Counted from the first letter of the stretch, positions 22,624 through 31,718 are shown. The stretch: 43,544 nucleotides of DNA from an uncultured Bacilli bacterium (GCA_947632595.1 CANRPY010000011.1:1-43544), one strand, 5' to 3'. Notes: generated by a model from the letters alone, not told the origin. Numbers and translations are program-made.

Positions 22624-23397
22624 AACATATTTTTTTACCTCTTCTAAGATTTCATCATGAGAAACTCCATTCGAAAGAATCGCTCCTTGAATAGAAGTAT
22701 CATACCGCTGAGGATTTCCATAAAAATCCGTAACTTTTCCTCCTGCTTCTTCAATAATCAAGGAAGATGCGGCAATATCACAGTTTCCATGTTCTTCTCC
22801 TGGAAACAAATCGCAACTAAAATTTCCAGAAGCAATTGCCATGCAACTTCTTGCAACACTACCAATACTAGAGACTTTCGCAACATCCAAAAGTCCTCTT
22901 GCAATCATCATAGTATCAAAAGAAGAATGATTCCACATCTCATAATTTAGTCGATATCCTAAATCTCCTAAATGTTTTTGATTGACTTGAATCGCCTCTC
23001 CATTACAATAAGCTCCTTCTCCTCGAATTGCAGTATAAACACGATCTAAGTAAGGATCTACAACAACCCCAACCATGACTTGTCCATCTACAACATAAGC
23101 AAGAGAAAAAACACTAACAGGAACACCATCTGTAAACATACCCGTTCCATCAATCGGATCACAAACCCAAACTTGACGAGAAACTTCTTGACTAGATTCC
23201 TCTTCTCCTAAAACCGAATGATCAGGATACCGTTCTTTTACTTTTTCAATCAAATAATGATTAATCTTTTGATCAATATCAGTAACTACTGTTCGATCTT
23301 CTTTAAAACCAATCTTCTGTTGTCCCAAAAAATGAGTAAGCATCTCTTTTTTAGCAAAGTCAGCTATCTCCAACGCAAAATCTAAATATTCTTGCAT
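22606..23397 (-). CDS. suhB: Inositol monophosphatase family protein
   Basis: A 263-aa Mg-dependent sugar/inositol phosphatase. The metal-binding motifs are visible: VVTDIDQK, VLGEEESS, WVCDPIDGTGMF (the DPIDGT core) and GNCDIAASSLIIEEAGGK. Substrate could be inositol phosphate, 3'-phosphoadenosine phosphate or fructose bisphosphate. The ATG at 23397 has GGAGGG about 4 nt upstream; the in-frame extension to 23460 overlaps the upstream gene without an SD. Upstream small genes are spaced closely enough for one operon. Confidence 0.92.
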   Translation of the reverse strand: MQEYLDFALEIADFAKKEMLTHFLGQQKIGFKEDRTVVTDIDQKINHYLIEKVKERYPDHSVLGEEESSQEVSRQVWVCDPIDGTGMFTDGVPVSVFSLAYVVDGQVMVGVVVDPYLDRVYTAIRGEGAYCNGEAIQVNQKHLGDLGYRLNYEMWNHSSFDTMMIARGLLDVAKVSSIGSVARSCMAIASGNFSCDLFPGEEHGNCDIAASSLIIEEAGGKVTDFYGNPQRYDTSIQGAILSNGVSHDEILEEVKKYVKKKQS

Positions 23398-23410
23398 AAA
23401 CCCTCCTAAA

Positions 23411-23680
23411 TTATTGATGAGTATTTTGATAGTAATCTCTTTCAGATATCGTTTGTGCAATACCCTCTAATTCTTCACTATCTACCTCTTCTTGTAAACA
23501 TTCCTCAATCTCAAATAAGATTTCTTTTAAATGATGAGCATGAGAATAATCAATCTGATATCTCTTTAAAACTTCAATTTCATGATTCGTAAGAAAAAGA
23601 TGATTCCCAACCATCTGTAATTGATGAGAAGAAAAATCCATCTCTCCTACTAACTTTTCAATATCGTATTCCTTATGCAC
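23411..23680 (-). CDS. Small helical protein, unknown
   Basis: An 89-aa soluble, His/Glu-rich helical protein (LFLTNHEIEVLKRYQIDYSH, LKEILFEIEECLQEE). It overlaps the upstream gene by 8 nt and ends 13 nt before the inositol-phosphatase start, so it is clearly part of that unit. No motif of known function is seen. Confidence 0.75.
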   Translation of the reverse strand: MHKEYDIEKLVGEMDFSSHQLQMVGNHLFLTNHEIEVLKRYQIDYSHAHHLKEILFEIEECLQEEVDSEELEGIAQTISERDYYQNTHQ

Positions 23681-24197
23681 AAGAATATCCTTTATTTTTT
23701 AAAGCTTTCATAAACTCACCATTTGTATAAGTATCTCCTACTTGTAAAGCAATGACTTCACTACTCTTCGTATTCGTATTAATATGAATTCCTATTTCTC
23801 CTAAATTATCTTCAAAAGAAACATTATCCAAAAGCACCAATTCATCTTGAGAAACTTCAATATCCGTAACAACACTATGATTAGATAAAGTACAAGAAGC
23901 CTTATCTCCTAAATATTCAACCGTATAATGGAAAGAATTTTTAATCGCCGTAAGACTCTCTTCCATTTTAGGATAATTACTTGGCAAACTAACTTTTTTC
24001 ACAACATGTAAAGAATTAATTTTCTTTCCATCCATATTCGCAACAACCGTCTCTTCTAATCGAATATCAGAATCAAAAGTAGTAGTCTTATCACAAGTAA
24101 CAACCGTTTGTTTAATCGATGTAAAAAGATAAATGATAATACAGATAAAAAGAAAAGTAAGAATAATTGGTAATGTCATACTTTTTCTAGTATTCAT
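23673..24197 (-). CDS. Secreted or membrane-anchored protein, unknown
   Basis: A 174-aa protein with one N-terminal membrane segment (~residues 8-27) and an outside domain. The domain has beta-strand-like repeats (LHVVKKVSLPSNYPKMEESL, FHYTVEYLGDKASCTLSNHS) and three cysteines (VVTCDKTT, ASCTL, YSCA) that could pair. There is no lipobox. It resembles small cell-surface proteins of uncharacterised families. It is the first gene of the unit with the 89-aa protein and the inositol phosphatase. Confidence 0.75.
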   Translation of the reverse strand: MNTRKSMTLPIILTFLFICIIIYLFTSIKQTVVTCDKTTTFDSDIRLEETVVANMDGKKINSLHVVKKVSLPSNYPKMEESLTAIKNSFHYTVEYLGDKASCTLSNHSVVTDIEVSQDELVLLDNVSFEDNLGEIGIHINTNTKSSEVIALQVGDTYTNGEFMKALKNKGYSCA

Positions 24198-24215
24198 AAA
24201 ATCACCTCTAAAAGT

Positions 24216-24224
24216 ATTATATCA
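24216..24224 (-). promoter_or_regulatory. Extended -10 promoter of the 174-aa gene
   Basis: Minus-strand TGATATAAT (24216-24224), followed 9 nt later by GAGGTGA and then the ATG. It would drive the three-gene unit down to the inositol phosphatase. Confidence 0.55.
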
Positions 24225-24251
24225 TAAGATAGAAGAAAAGGATATCTCCTC

Positions 24252-26594
24252 CTATGAAGAGAATCCTTCCCATTTCCATTCTTGAATATAAGGTAAATCT
24301 TCCCCATATTCTGCAATATATTTACGATGTTTATCAAGCATCTCTAAACACCAATCAATTAAGACTTCTCTTGTTTTACTATAACGAGATATCTCTTTTA
24401 AAGCAGAAATCACGATATGGAATCGATCAATCTCATTTTGAACACGAATATCAAAAGTAGTCGTAATCGTTCCTTCTTCTTGATATCCATGAACATGTAG
24501 ATTACGATTATGTCTCTTATACGTTAATTGATGAATTAAAGATGGATACCCATGAAAGTTAAAGATAATTGGTTTATCTTTTGTAAAGATCTCATCATAT
24601 TCTTCATCACTAAGTCCATGAGGATGCGTATCAGGAGATTGTAATTTCATTAAATCAACAACATTGACAACACGAATACGAATTCCTTTTACACTCTTTC
24701 TTAAAATATCAACAGCCGCAAGTACTTCTAAAGTAGGAGTCTCTCCACAACAAGCAAGAACAATATCAGGATTTCCCTCATCATTAGAAGCAAAATTCCA
24801 AATACCAAGTCCCTTCTTACAATGATTTCTAGCTTGTGCAGCAGTTAACCATTGTGGTCTAGGATGCTTAGAAGCAACAATGACATTGACATAATTTTTA
24901 GAACGAATACAATGATCAAAACAAGAAAGCAAGCAATTTGTATCCGGTGGTAAATACATCCGTACAACATCTGCTTTTTTAGTAACCAAATGATTTAAAA
25001 AGCCAGGATCTTGATGAGTATATCCATTATGATCTTGTTGGAAAACATGAGAAACTAATAAGAAATTAAGAGAAGCAATTGGCTCCCTCCAAGGAATTTG
25101 ATTACTAACTTTAAGCCATTTCGCATGTTGACTAGCCATAGAATCTACAATACGAATAAATGCTTCATAACTATGAATAAATCCATATCTGCCCGTTAAT
25201 AAATATCCCTCTAACATTCCTTCACATAAATGTTCTGATAAATAAGAATCCATGACTCTTCCAAGAGGAGATAAAAACTCATCTCTTTCTAAGATTTTAT
25301 AATTCCACATTCTCTTTTCTTTTTCAAAAACAGCATTTAGTCGATTAGAAAGAGCTTCATCTGGTCCAAACATACGGAAATTATGATTATCACGATTAAG
25401 AACAAATAAATCTCGAATATATTTTCCTAGTTCAGAAGTGTCTTGAGCAACAATCTTTCCTGGTTTTTTAATATCTAGACAATATTCTTCCCAATTAGGA
25501 ACTATAATTTCTTTTAAAAGTTTTCCCCCATTCGCATAAGGACTCATTCCCATACAAGAATCAAGAGGAGGACATAACTCTTTTAATTCTGGAATTAATT
25601 TTCCATCTTCATCAAAGAAAGATTCTACTTCATAACTCTTTAACCATTTTTCTAAAAGTTTTAAGTTTTCAGGATGTTCTCTAGAAATAGGTATGGGAAT
25701 TTGATGAGCTCTAAAAGTACCTTCCATCTTCTTAGTATCCACTTCTTTAGGACCTGTCCACCCTTTAGGAGTCGTTAAAACAATAACGGGATAATTTCCA
25801 ACTCCCTTACTACGAACTTTATAAATTTGCTTCATGACTTTATCCATGACTTTTGCCATATCTTCATGTAACTTCATAGAGTCACTACCGGTAACAAAAT
25901 AAGCCTTCCATCCATAAGCATTAAAGAAATCTTCTAATTCATCCTGACTCATTCTACCAAAAATCGTAGGATTAGAAATTTTATATCCATTCCGATGAAG
26001 AATTGGCAAAACGACTCCATCCGTCTGTTTATTTAAAAACTTATTAATATGCCAACTCGTTGCTAAAGGTCCTGTTTCTGCTTCTCCATCTCCCACAACA
26101 CAAGCTGCTATTAAATCTCGGTTATCCAAAACAGCTCCTGCTGCATGAGCAAGACTATATCCAAGTTCTCCTCCTTCATGAATAGAACCAGGAGTCTCTG
26201 GGGCAACATGAGAAGAAACACCACCAGGGAAAGAAAAGCGTTTACAAAGTTTTTTAAGCCCAGATTCATCTTGTGTAATTTCTGGATACATTGCAGTATA
26301 AGCACCCTCTAAATAATGATTCGCAATCATAGCCTGTCCACCATGTCCAGGTCCAGAAATATAAATCATTTTTACTTTATCTCTTCGAATAATACGATTT
26401 AAATGCATATAAATAAAATTTTGTCCAGGCGCGGTTCCCCAGTGCCCAACAACATTCGGTTTAATATCCGTAATCTGTAATGGTCTACGTAATAAGGGAT
26501 TATCCAACAAATAAAGTTGCGCAACACTTAAATAATTTAAGACACGAAAATAATGATCCATTTTTTCAATTTCTTTTTTAGATAATACTACCAT
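24252..26594 (-). CDS. xfp: Xylulose-5-phosphate/fructose-6-phosphate phosphoketolase
   Basis: A 780-aa TPP-dependent phosphoketolase that splits xylulose 5-phosphate (and often fructose 6-phosphate) with phosphate into acetyl phosphate and a shorter sugar phosphate. Typical motifs: YLSVAQLYLLDNPLLRRPL, GHWGTAPGQNF, SGPGHGGQAMIANHYLEG, SIHEGGELGYSLAHAAGA and VVGDGEAETGPLATSWH (TPP/Mg site), and HNGYTHQDPG near the C-terminal half. Length matches the family (about 790). It has its own promoter; an imperfect hairpin follows the stop. It indicates a bifid-shunt or phosphoketolase route in fermentative metabolism. Confidence 0.97.
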   Translation of the reverse strand: MVVLSKKEIEKMDHYFRVLNYLSVAQLYLLDNPLLRRPLQITDIKPNVVGHWGTAPGQNFIYMHLNRIIRRDKVKMIYISGPGHGGQAMIANHYLEGAYTAMYPEITQDESGLKKLCKRFSFPGGVSSHVAPETPGSIHEGGELGYSLAHAAGAVLDNRDLIAACVVGDGEAETGPLATSWHINKFLNKQTDGVVLPILHRNGYKISNPTIFGRMSQDELEDFFNAYGWKAYFVTGSDSMKLHEDMAKVMDKVMKQIYKVRSKGVGNYPVIVLTTPKGWTGPKEVDTKKMEGTFRAHQIPIPISREHPENLKLLEKWLKSYEVESFFDEDGKLIPELKELCPPLDSCMGMSPYANGGKLLKEIIVPNWEEYCLDIKKPGKIVAQDTSELGKYIRDLFVLNRDNHNFRMFGPDEALSNRLNAVFEKEKRMWNYKILERDEFLSPLGRVMDSYLSEHLCEGMLEGYLLTGRYGFIHSYEAFIRIVDSMASQHAKWLKVSNQIPWREPIASLNFLLVSHVFQQDHNGYTHQDPGFLNHLVTKKADVVRMYLPPDTNCLLSCFDHCIRSKNYVNVIVASKHPRPQWLTAAQARNHCKKGLGIWNFASNDEGNPDIVLACCGETPTLEVLAAVDILRKSVKGIRIRVVNVVDLMKLQSPDTHPHGLSDEEYDEIFTKDKPIIFNFHGYPSLIHQLTYKRHNRNLHVHGYQEEGTITTTFDIRVQNEIDRFHIVISALKEISRYSKTREVLIDWCLEMLDKHRKYIAEYGEDLPYIQEWKWEGFSS

Positions 26595-26618
26595 AACAAC
26601 ACATCCCTATTCTCCTAA

Positions 26619-26627
26619 ATTATATCA
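26619..26627 (-). promoter_or_regulatory. Extended -10 promoter of phosphoketolase gene
   Basis: Minus-strand TGATATAAT (26619-26627); the -35 region is a T-tract of the preceding terminator. No clear cre-type palindrome is seen. Confidence 0.5.
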
Positions 26628-26634
26628 TAGAAAA

Positions 26635-26665
26635 GAAAAAAAGAAAGAAGATTTATGCTTCTTTC
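26635..26665 (-). terminator. Intrinsic terminator of the 146-aa gene
   Basis: Minus-strand stem GAAAGAAG/CTTCTTTC with a 7-nt loop containing the stop codon TAA, then a seven-T run. Confidence 0.85.
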
Positions 26666-27093
26666 CTATCGATTTGTTTTCTTTTTTTCTGCCATGGTCT
26701 TTTTTTCTCATCTAGAAAACAGTAAGATACTAACTTAGAAGAAGATTCCTTTTTAGGAGTAAAATTAGAATAAGACAAAAAGTCATCATGACTTAGTCGA
26801 ACAACAGTCCCCTCCATACTAGTTACTCGAAAATCACTTTGAATAGAAGTAAGATACTCCATCATATGATTAGAATCAAAAGAATCAAAAAACTCAAGAT
26901 AAAATTTATCTACTTGTGAAAAAAGACTACGAAAATTATCTTCCATCAAACGTCTTCCATCTAAAAAATCAACTTGAATCGATGTATGGGAACTCTCTAT
27001 AAATTCTTCAAAAGGAATTAGTTCTGGACTAATAGGATTCCCAACATATTTTACTTTTAAAATAGCGTTTTTTAAAACACGTTTCCCCCTCAT
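26653..27093 (-). CDS. Small soluble protein, unknown
   Basis: A 146-aa protein starting MRGKRVLKNAILKVKYVGNP. It has a central alpha/beta-looking stretch (IQVDFLDGRRLMEDNFRSLF, YLEFFDSFDSNHMMEYLTSI) and a strongly basic tail (KKRPWQKKRKQIDRKEA). The start at 27093 is set by GGTGA five nt upstream, with a TATGAT -10 six nt before that; earlier ATGs in frame would lie upstream of the predicted transcription start. No family recognised. Confidence 0.68.
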   Translation of the reverse strand: MRGKRVLKNAILKVKYVGNPISPELIPFEEFIESSHTSIQVDFLDGRRLMEDNFRSLFSQVDKFYLEFFDSFDSNHMMEYLTSIQSDFRVTSMEGTVVRLSHDDFLSYSNFTPKKESSSKLVSYCFLDEKKRPWQKKRKQIDRKEA

Positions 27094-27144
27094 GTAAATC
27101 ACCGTGCCTATCATACTATAAGAAGAAAAAGAAAGCAAGAAAAA

Positions 27145-27175
27145 CAAAAAGAAAAGGCTAAAAATAGTCTTTTCT
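27145..27175 (-). terminator. Intrinsic terminator of htpG
   Basis: Minus-strand AGAAAAG-a-CTA / TAG-c-CTTTTCT stem with a four-T loop and T-run. The stop TAG of htpG overlaps the 5' arm. Confidence 0.85.
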
Positions 27176-29054
27176 ATCTAGAAATAACATCACAAATTAA
27201 TTGACTAATTTCTGTAGGATTATCAATAGGAAGTCCTGCAATCATACGAGCTTCACTATATAAAATCTTCGTATACTTTAAAAATTCATCATGATTATTT
27301 TCATATAAATCTTGTAACTTTTCACGAATAGGATGCTTCTCATTAATTTCCAAAATCATCTCTGCTTTAATTCCCATATCATTAGGCATAGCATCAAATA
27401 CTTTCTGCATCTCAATAGAAACATCTCCCTTTGTTGTTAAACAGACAGGATGAGATTTTAACTTATTACTAAAACGCACTTCTTTGACATCTCCTAAAAT
27501 ACTACTCATCTCTTTTAATAGATCAGAGTGATCCTTATTGGCTTTTTCTGTTGCTTTCTTTTCTTCATCACTTTCTAAATCAAGATCTTCATCACTAACA
27601 TTACGGAATGGTTTTTCTTCATACTTTTGAATTGCCGTAATACAGAATTCATCCACATAATCTGTTAAATATAAAATATCATAGTCTTTATCTCTAACTT
27701 GTTCTACTTGAGGCAATGCTCCAATCTTCTCAACAGAAGCACCAGAGGCATAATAAATATTCTCTTGATCTTCCTTCATTTCAGATACATATTCTGCTAA
27801 AGTAATCAAACGATCATGTTTAGCAGAATAAAACATTACCAAGTCTTTTAATTTATCTTTATCTTGTCCATATCGGTTATAAACACCATATTTTAATTGA
27901 ACACCAAATGTCTTAAAGAAAGAAATATACTCTTCTCGATTCTCTTTTAACATTGTCTCTAATTCTTTACGAATTTTTGCTTCAATGTTTTTCGCAATTA
28001 ATTTAACTCCTTGAGACTCTTGTAATAATTCACGAGAAATATTTAAACTTAAATCTTCAGAATCAACAACACCTTTTACAAAACTAAAATAATCAGGAAG
28101 TAAATCTGCACACTTCTCCATAATTAAGACACCATTAGAGTACAAAGCAAGTCCTTTTTCATATTCTTGAGTATAGTAATCATGGGGTGCATGACTAGGA
28201 ATAAACAATAAAGATTGATAAGAAGTCATTCCCTCAACAGAAGAAGAAATTACTTTTAAAGGTTTATCATAATCACTAAATTTATCCATATAGAAATTAT
28301 CATAATCTTCATCTTTCACATCTTTAGATGCCTTCTTCCAAATAGGAACCATACTATTTAAAGTTTCTACTTCTTTGGTATCTTTATATTCATGTTTTTC
28401 TTCATCAACTAATTCATGATGAGTAACTTCCATACGAATAGGATAACGAATGTAATCAGAATATTTTTTAACCAAATTCTTTAATTCATATTCATCTAAG
28501 TATTTAGAATAAGAAACTTCATCAGTATCTTCTTTAATCTGTAAAACAATCTCGGTACCAACTTTATCTTTCTTACCTTTTTGAATCGTATACCCATCGA
28601 CTCCTTCACTTTCCCATAAATAAGCATCTTCGGAATCAACAGATAAAGAAGTAACAGTAATTTTATCACTCACCATAAAAGCTGAATAAAAACCAACACC
28701 AAATTGTCCTATAATACTATTCTTTTCATCCTGACTCATATTTTCTTTAAAAGCAAGAGACCCACTCTTCGCAATAGTACCTAAATTACTCTCTAACTCT
28801 TCTTTGGTCATACCACAACCATTATCTGAAATCGTTAATAATCTCTTCTCTTTATCATAAGAAATCTCTATTTGTAATTGATCTTTTTTTACCTTCAATT
28901 TCTTATCCGTTAAACTTCGATAAGCTAATTTATCTAAAGCATCACTAGAATTACTAATCAATTCTCTTAAAAATATATCTTTATTCGTATAAATAGAATT
29001 AATCATTAAATCGAGTAATCTCTTAGACTCTGATTGAAACTCTTTTTTTGCCAC
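27174..29054 (-). CDS. htpG: Molecular chaperone HtpG (Hsp90)
   Basis: A 626-aa Hsp90. The GHKL ATPase domain shows FLRELISNSSDALDKL, ISDNGCGMTKEEL and GQFGVGFYSAFMV; the middle domain has the catalytic-loop sequence SLNISRELLQES; the C-terminal dimer domain follows. I set the start at GTG 29054 (giving VAKKEFQSESKRLLDLMINS), because AGGAG is nine nt upstream and other HtpG proteins begin with this AKKEF stretch; the in-frame ATG at 29063 has no space from the SD. A CIRCE operator overlaps its promoter, so HrcA control is expected. Confidence 0.96.
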   Translation of the reverse strand: MAKKEFQSESKRLLDLMINSIYTNKDIFLRELISNSSDALDKLAYRSLTDKKLKVKKDQLQIEISYDKEKRLLTISDNGCGMTKEELESNLGTIAKSGSLAFKENMSQDEKNSIIGQFGVGFYSAFMVSDKITVTSLSVDSEDAYLWESEGVDGYTIQKGKKDKVGTEIVLQIKEDTDEVSYSKYLDEYELKNLVKKYSDYIRYPIRMEVTHHELVDEEKHEYKDTKEVETLNSMVPIWKKASKDVKDEDYDNFYMDKFSDYDKPLKVISSSVEGMTSYQSLLFIPSHAPHDYYTQEYEKGLALYSNGVLIMEKCADLLPDYFSFVKGVVDSEDLSLNISRELLQESQGVKLIAKNIEAKIRKELETMLKENREEYISFFKTFGVQLKYGVYNRYGQDKDKLKDLVMFYSAKHDRLITLAEYVSEMKEDQENIYYASGASVEKIGALPQVEQVRDKDYDILYLTDYVDEFCITAIQKYEEKPFRNVSDEDLDLESDEEKKATEKANKDHSDLLKEMSSILGDVKEVRFSNKLKSHPVCLTTKGDVSIEMQKVFDAMPNDMGIKAEMILEINEKHPIREKLQDLYENNHDEFLKYTKILYSEARMIAGLPIDNPTEISQLICDVISR

Positions 29055-29087
29055 AATATCCATCTCCTAACTTTTGTGTACATTCTA

Positions 29088-29116
29088 CTTATACCACTCT
29101 TTTTAGCACTTGTCAA
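29088..29116 (-). promoter_or_regulatory. sigma-A promoter of htpG
   Basis: Minus-strand TTGACA (29111-29116), 17-nt spacer, TATAAG (29088-29093). The -35 lies between the two CIRCE half-sites, so repressor binding would block polymerase. Confidence 0.82.
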
Positions 29117-29129
29117 CAATAAGTGCTAA
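29103..29129. promoter_or_regulatory. CIRCE operator (HrcA site)
   Basis: Inverted repeat TTAGCACTT-N9-AAGTGCTAA, exactly the 9-9-9 layout of CIRCE. The last base of each half-site differs symmetrically from the common TTAGCACTC/GAGTGCTAA form, keeping perfect dyad symmetry. Confidence 0.93.
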
Positions 29130-29130
29130 A

Positions 29131-30480
29131 TTAAGATAACCCCTTTTGATACTCTACAATATCATACCAAGTAGCTGCTGTCACAACCCCTGTCGGATCT
29201 AATTGAAACTTCTTTTGAAGCATCTTTACAGACTGTTCTGTCAAAGAATCAAATTCTCCCGAAACGACAACTCCTGGTATTTCATGAGTTGCTTGACAAA
29301 TTAAAAATAAAAATCTTTGTAAGTTAAGAACATCTTCTCCCACCATTCCTCTAGATAAATATCTTTCTGAGAAAAATTCATTTAATGGATAACGACTCTG
29401 ATTAGGAATCATCTCTATCGTAGAAAGATAGACTTCTCGAATTCGATTCCAAGTTTTAACATCTACTTTACCAGTAGGTTCTAATCCATATTGTCTTTGA
29501 AAAGCCAAGACATTTTGAACCGTTTTTTGATTATAAACAAGTCCTCGAATATCTACATTAGGAATCAATTCATCAAAATAAGCAATCGTATTTAAAAGGT
29601 AGTGAAGATCTCGAATATAAATCCCTTCATCTCCCAGTTGTAATACCATAGGATACTTCATCTCTGCCTCCTCTAAGGAAATTCCCTCAGAGTATAAATT
29701 AGAAATATTTTTAGCCGCATTATAGTAGTATTTAATCTTATACCAAGTAGCTTGATTAACAATACCCGTTACCGGTAGAGAAAAAATATCTTGAAAAGTT
29801 TTTACAGCATTTTCCATCTCTACATCAAAATAAATATTGTCATGAATTAATACAGGAATTGCCGGATAATTTTGTCCAATTCGGTTAAGTTCGACTTTTA
29901 ATAGTCGAATAAAGTCTCCCGCATCTCCAAGAGCAAGATTGACACCAGGAAAACTCTCCTTCAAAGAAGAAACTGGAGTATCCGTAACCAAATGAATATT
30001 GTTTCCATAATATTTTTTTAAAATATCAAGTGCCGAATATCCTTGATTCGCAAGATCCACACTTCCCCATTGCGAAAGACCATCACATTTCGTAACACGA
30101 CCATCACAGTAACTTGCAAATAAAGGTTGAACCTGTCCATCTCTAACAAGATACTCCTGAAAAACTTCATCGACAATCACATAAATGCTCTCAAAGAATT
30201 GTCGGTTAAGAGCAAAACTCTGATCATATTGACTCGTACTAGTAATATCAAAATCATACCCCTTAGAACGATACCATTCATTATAAATTCGATTCAAAGT
30301 AAAACTAATAATAGCCAAGATATTGGCTTTTAACGCTTCCTTCGGCCAATTAGGATAAAGTTCTCCAGAAGCAACGTTTTTAATGTATTCTACAAAAGGA
30401 ACACGAACATTTTCCGCGCTACGATCAGGAGCCCCCATATGTACAACAATTTGTTCTGGAATATAGGGAAGTCTATACAT
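29131..30480 (-). CDS. SpoIID-domain protein with three peptidoglycan-binding repeats
   Basis: A 449-aa protein. Residues ~1-170 are SpoIID-like: VEYIKNVASGELYPNWPKEA, with the Glu expected for the lytic transglycosylase active site, then ALKANILAIISFTLNRI and the C-terminal signature CDGLSQWGSVDLANQGYSAL. Residues ~175-445 hold three PG_binding_1 units, each ending in a form of F-x-LPxTGxVxxxTWYxI. Related proteins are widespread in Clostridia, next to LysM genes. No signal peptide is visible, which fits a mother-cell spore protein. It overlaps the upstream gene by 8 nt. No terminator is evident before the htpG promoter. Confidence 0.88.
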   Translation of the reverse strand: MYRLPYIPEQIVVHMGAPDRSAENVRVPFVEYIKNVASGELYPNWPKEALKANILAIISFTLNRIYNEWYRSKGYDFDITSTSQYDQSFALNRQFFESIYVIVDEVFQEYLVRDGQVQPLFASYCDGRVTKCDGLSQWGSVDLANQGYSALDILKKYYGNNIHLVTDTPVSSLKESFPGVNLALGDAGDFIRLLKVELNRIGQNYPAIPVLIHDNIYFDVEMENAVKTFQDIFSLPVTGIVNQATWYKIKYYYNAAKNISNLYSEGISLEEAEMKYPMVLQLGDEGIYIRDLHYLLNTIAYFDELIPNVDIRGLVYNQKTVQNVLAFQRQYGLEPTGKVDVKTWNRIREVYLSTIEMIPNQSRYPLNEFFSERYLSRGMVGEDVLNLQRFLFLICQATHEIPGVVVSGEFDSLTEQSVKMLQKKFQLDPTGVVTAATWYDIVEYQKGLS

Positions 30481-30865
30481 GAGAAATCACCTCAGGAAGT
30501 AATTTAATATATTGAATCACTTTTGTACCTCCAAACATCGCAATTAAAATCTTACTCATTTTTTGATATCCCTCGTGACTAGCTTCTAAATCATAAAAAG
30601 TATAATGAGGAACATCCATATTATTCGATACCATACTAGGAGCCGGTAACAAAATAGAATCAATTTCCCCACTAGAGTTTGTCATCCCATCAAAAAACAA
30701 AACAACATCTTCCCCCATTTTCTTAGTAATCACAATATGAGTATTAGGAAGAGGCAAAGCGCTACTTGCCGCAAAAACATTTATTTTTAAAGAACCAACT
30801 TCCGAGTTTTCTTTGATAAAAGAAGAATACTCACTCTTCTTTTGAAAATCTTGATAAGAAATCAT
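30473..30865 (-). CDS. Beta-sandwich (carboxypeptidase-regulatory-like) protein
   Basis: A 130-aa protein with LKINVFAASSALPLPNTHIV, DVVLFFDGMTNSSGEIDSIL and LLPAP followed by FYDLEASHEGYQ, the layout of a carboxypeptidase-regulatory/CnaB-like beta-sandwich. It sits between the LysM gene (start adjoining its stop) and the SpoIID gene (8-nt overlap), so the three are translated as one operon. It probably helps assemble or attach the spore envelope enzyme, by context only. Confidence 0.78.
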   Translation of the reverse strand: MISYQDFQKKSEYSSFIKENSEVGSLKINVFAASSALPLPNTHIVITKKMGEDVVLFFDGMTNSSGEIDSILLPAPSMVSNNMDVPHYTFYDLEASHEGYQKMSKILIAMFGGTKVIQYIKLLPEVISHV

Positions 30866-31666
30866 TTAAGAGACCTCCTTTATTTTTAAAATTTGACCAA
30901 TCGACAAATTCGTATTACTTAACTGATTAAGAGAAAGAAGAGAAGATACACTAACCCCATACTTTTTCGCAATAGAATATAAATTATCTCCTTTTTTTAC
31001 AGTATAAAGAAGGTACTCTGTCTCTTGATACGTTTCTCCATAACAACTACTTCCAATAGGAATGGTAGAAGAAGTAGGAACAAGAGATAACGACTGACCA
31101 ACCGATAACTGATCCGTAATCAGTCCATTATAATTTTTTAAATCTTGAACACTAAGACCAAACTTAGAAGCAATCGAATATAAAGTATCCCCTTTTTCTA
31201 CAACATAAGTAGTAGAAGGAGAAACATTAGGTACCTTTAAAATTTGTCCAATAGTTAAGTTAGTCGACTGTAACTGATTTAACTGAATCAGATTAGAAAC
31301 AGTCGTTTGATACTTCTTCGCAATCGAATACAAACTATCTCCTAAAACGACTTGATAATAAGTAAAATCTTCGTCAACCACATCCGGTATTCTTAAGATT
31401 TGACCAATTTGTAATACAGAAGAAGAAAGTTCATTAGCATCCATAATAGAAGAGACTGGTACATGAAACTTTTGACTAATTCCATATAAAGTATCTCCCT
31501 TTTGAACACGATAAAAAGGTCCTTCTCCAGTAGGAATAAGAAGTTTCATCCCAACCGATAACGTATCTTGAAAAAGCCCATTCACACTCTTAAGTTGATC
31601 AATAGAAACCCCATATTGTCTTGCAATCCCATAAAGAGTATCTCCTTTTTGTACGATATAATGAAT
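30866..31666 (-). CDS. Five-LysM protein, probable spore envelope component
   Basis: A ~266-aa protein made almost only of five LysM domains (each with a YxVxKGDTLYxIA-type start and an xIGQxLxIP-type end), at about residues 1-48, 50-100, 101-150, 152-195 and 218-266. LysM binds N-acetylglucosamine polymers. The start codon is uncertain: GGGGTGA is followed after 5 nt by ATT at 31666, exactly where ATG would be expected; the only other normal start codons in frame are a GTG at 31675 inside that SD and a TTG at 31720 in the upstream terminator loop. It heads the SpoIID operon. Confidence 0.85.
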   Translation of the reverse strand: MHYIVQKGDTLYGIARQYGVSIDQLKSVNGLFQDTLSVGMKLLIPTGEGPFYRVQKGDTLYGISQKFHVPVSSIMDANELSSSVLQIGQILRIPDVVDEDFTYYQVVLGDSLYSIAKKYQTTVSNLIQLNQLQSTNLTIGQILKVPNVSPSTTYVVEKGDTLYSIASKFGLSVQDLKNYNGLITDQLSVGQSLSLVPTSSTIPIGSSCYGETYQETEYLLYTVKKGDNLYSIAKKYGVSVSSLLSLNQLSNTNLSIGQILKIKEVS

Positions 31667-31686
31667 AACAATCACCCCATAAAAAG

Positions 31687-31718
31687 ATATGTATGGAAGG
31701 TAAAAAAAAGAATAATAC
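31687..31718 (-). promoter_or_regulatory. Possible sigma-E-type promoter of LysM-SpoIID operon
   Basis: Minus-strand CATACATA (31688-31695) agrees with the sigma-E -10 (CATACANT) except its last base. GTATTATT (31711-31718), 15 nt upstream, matches 6 of 8 bases of GTCATATT but is also an arm of the preceding terminator. No good sigma-A -10 is present. Confidence 0.4.
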
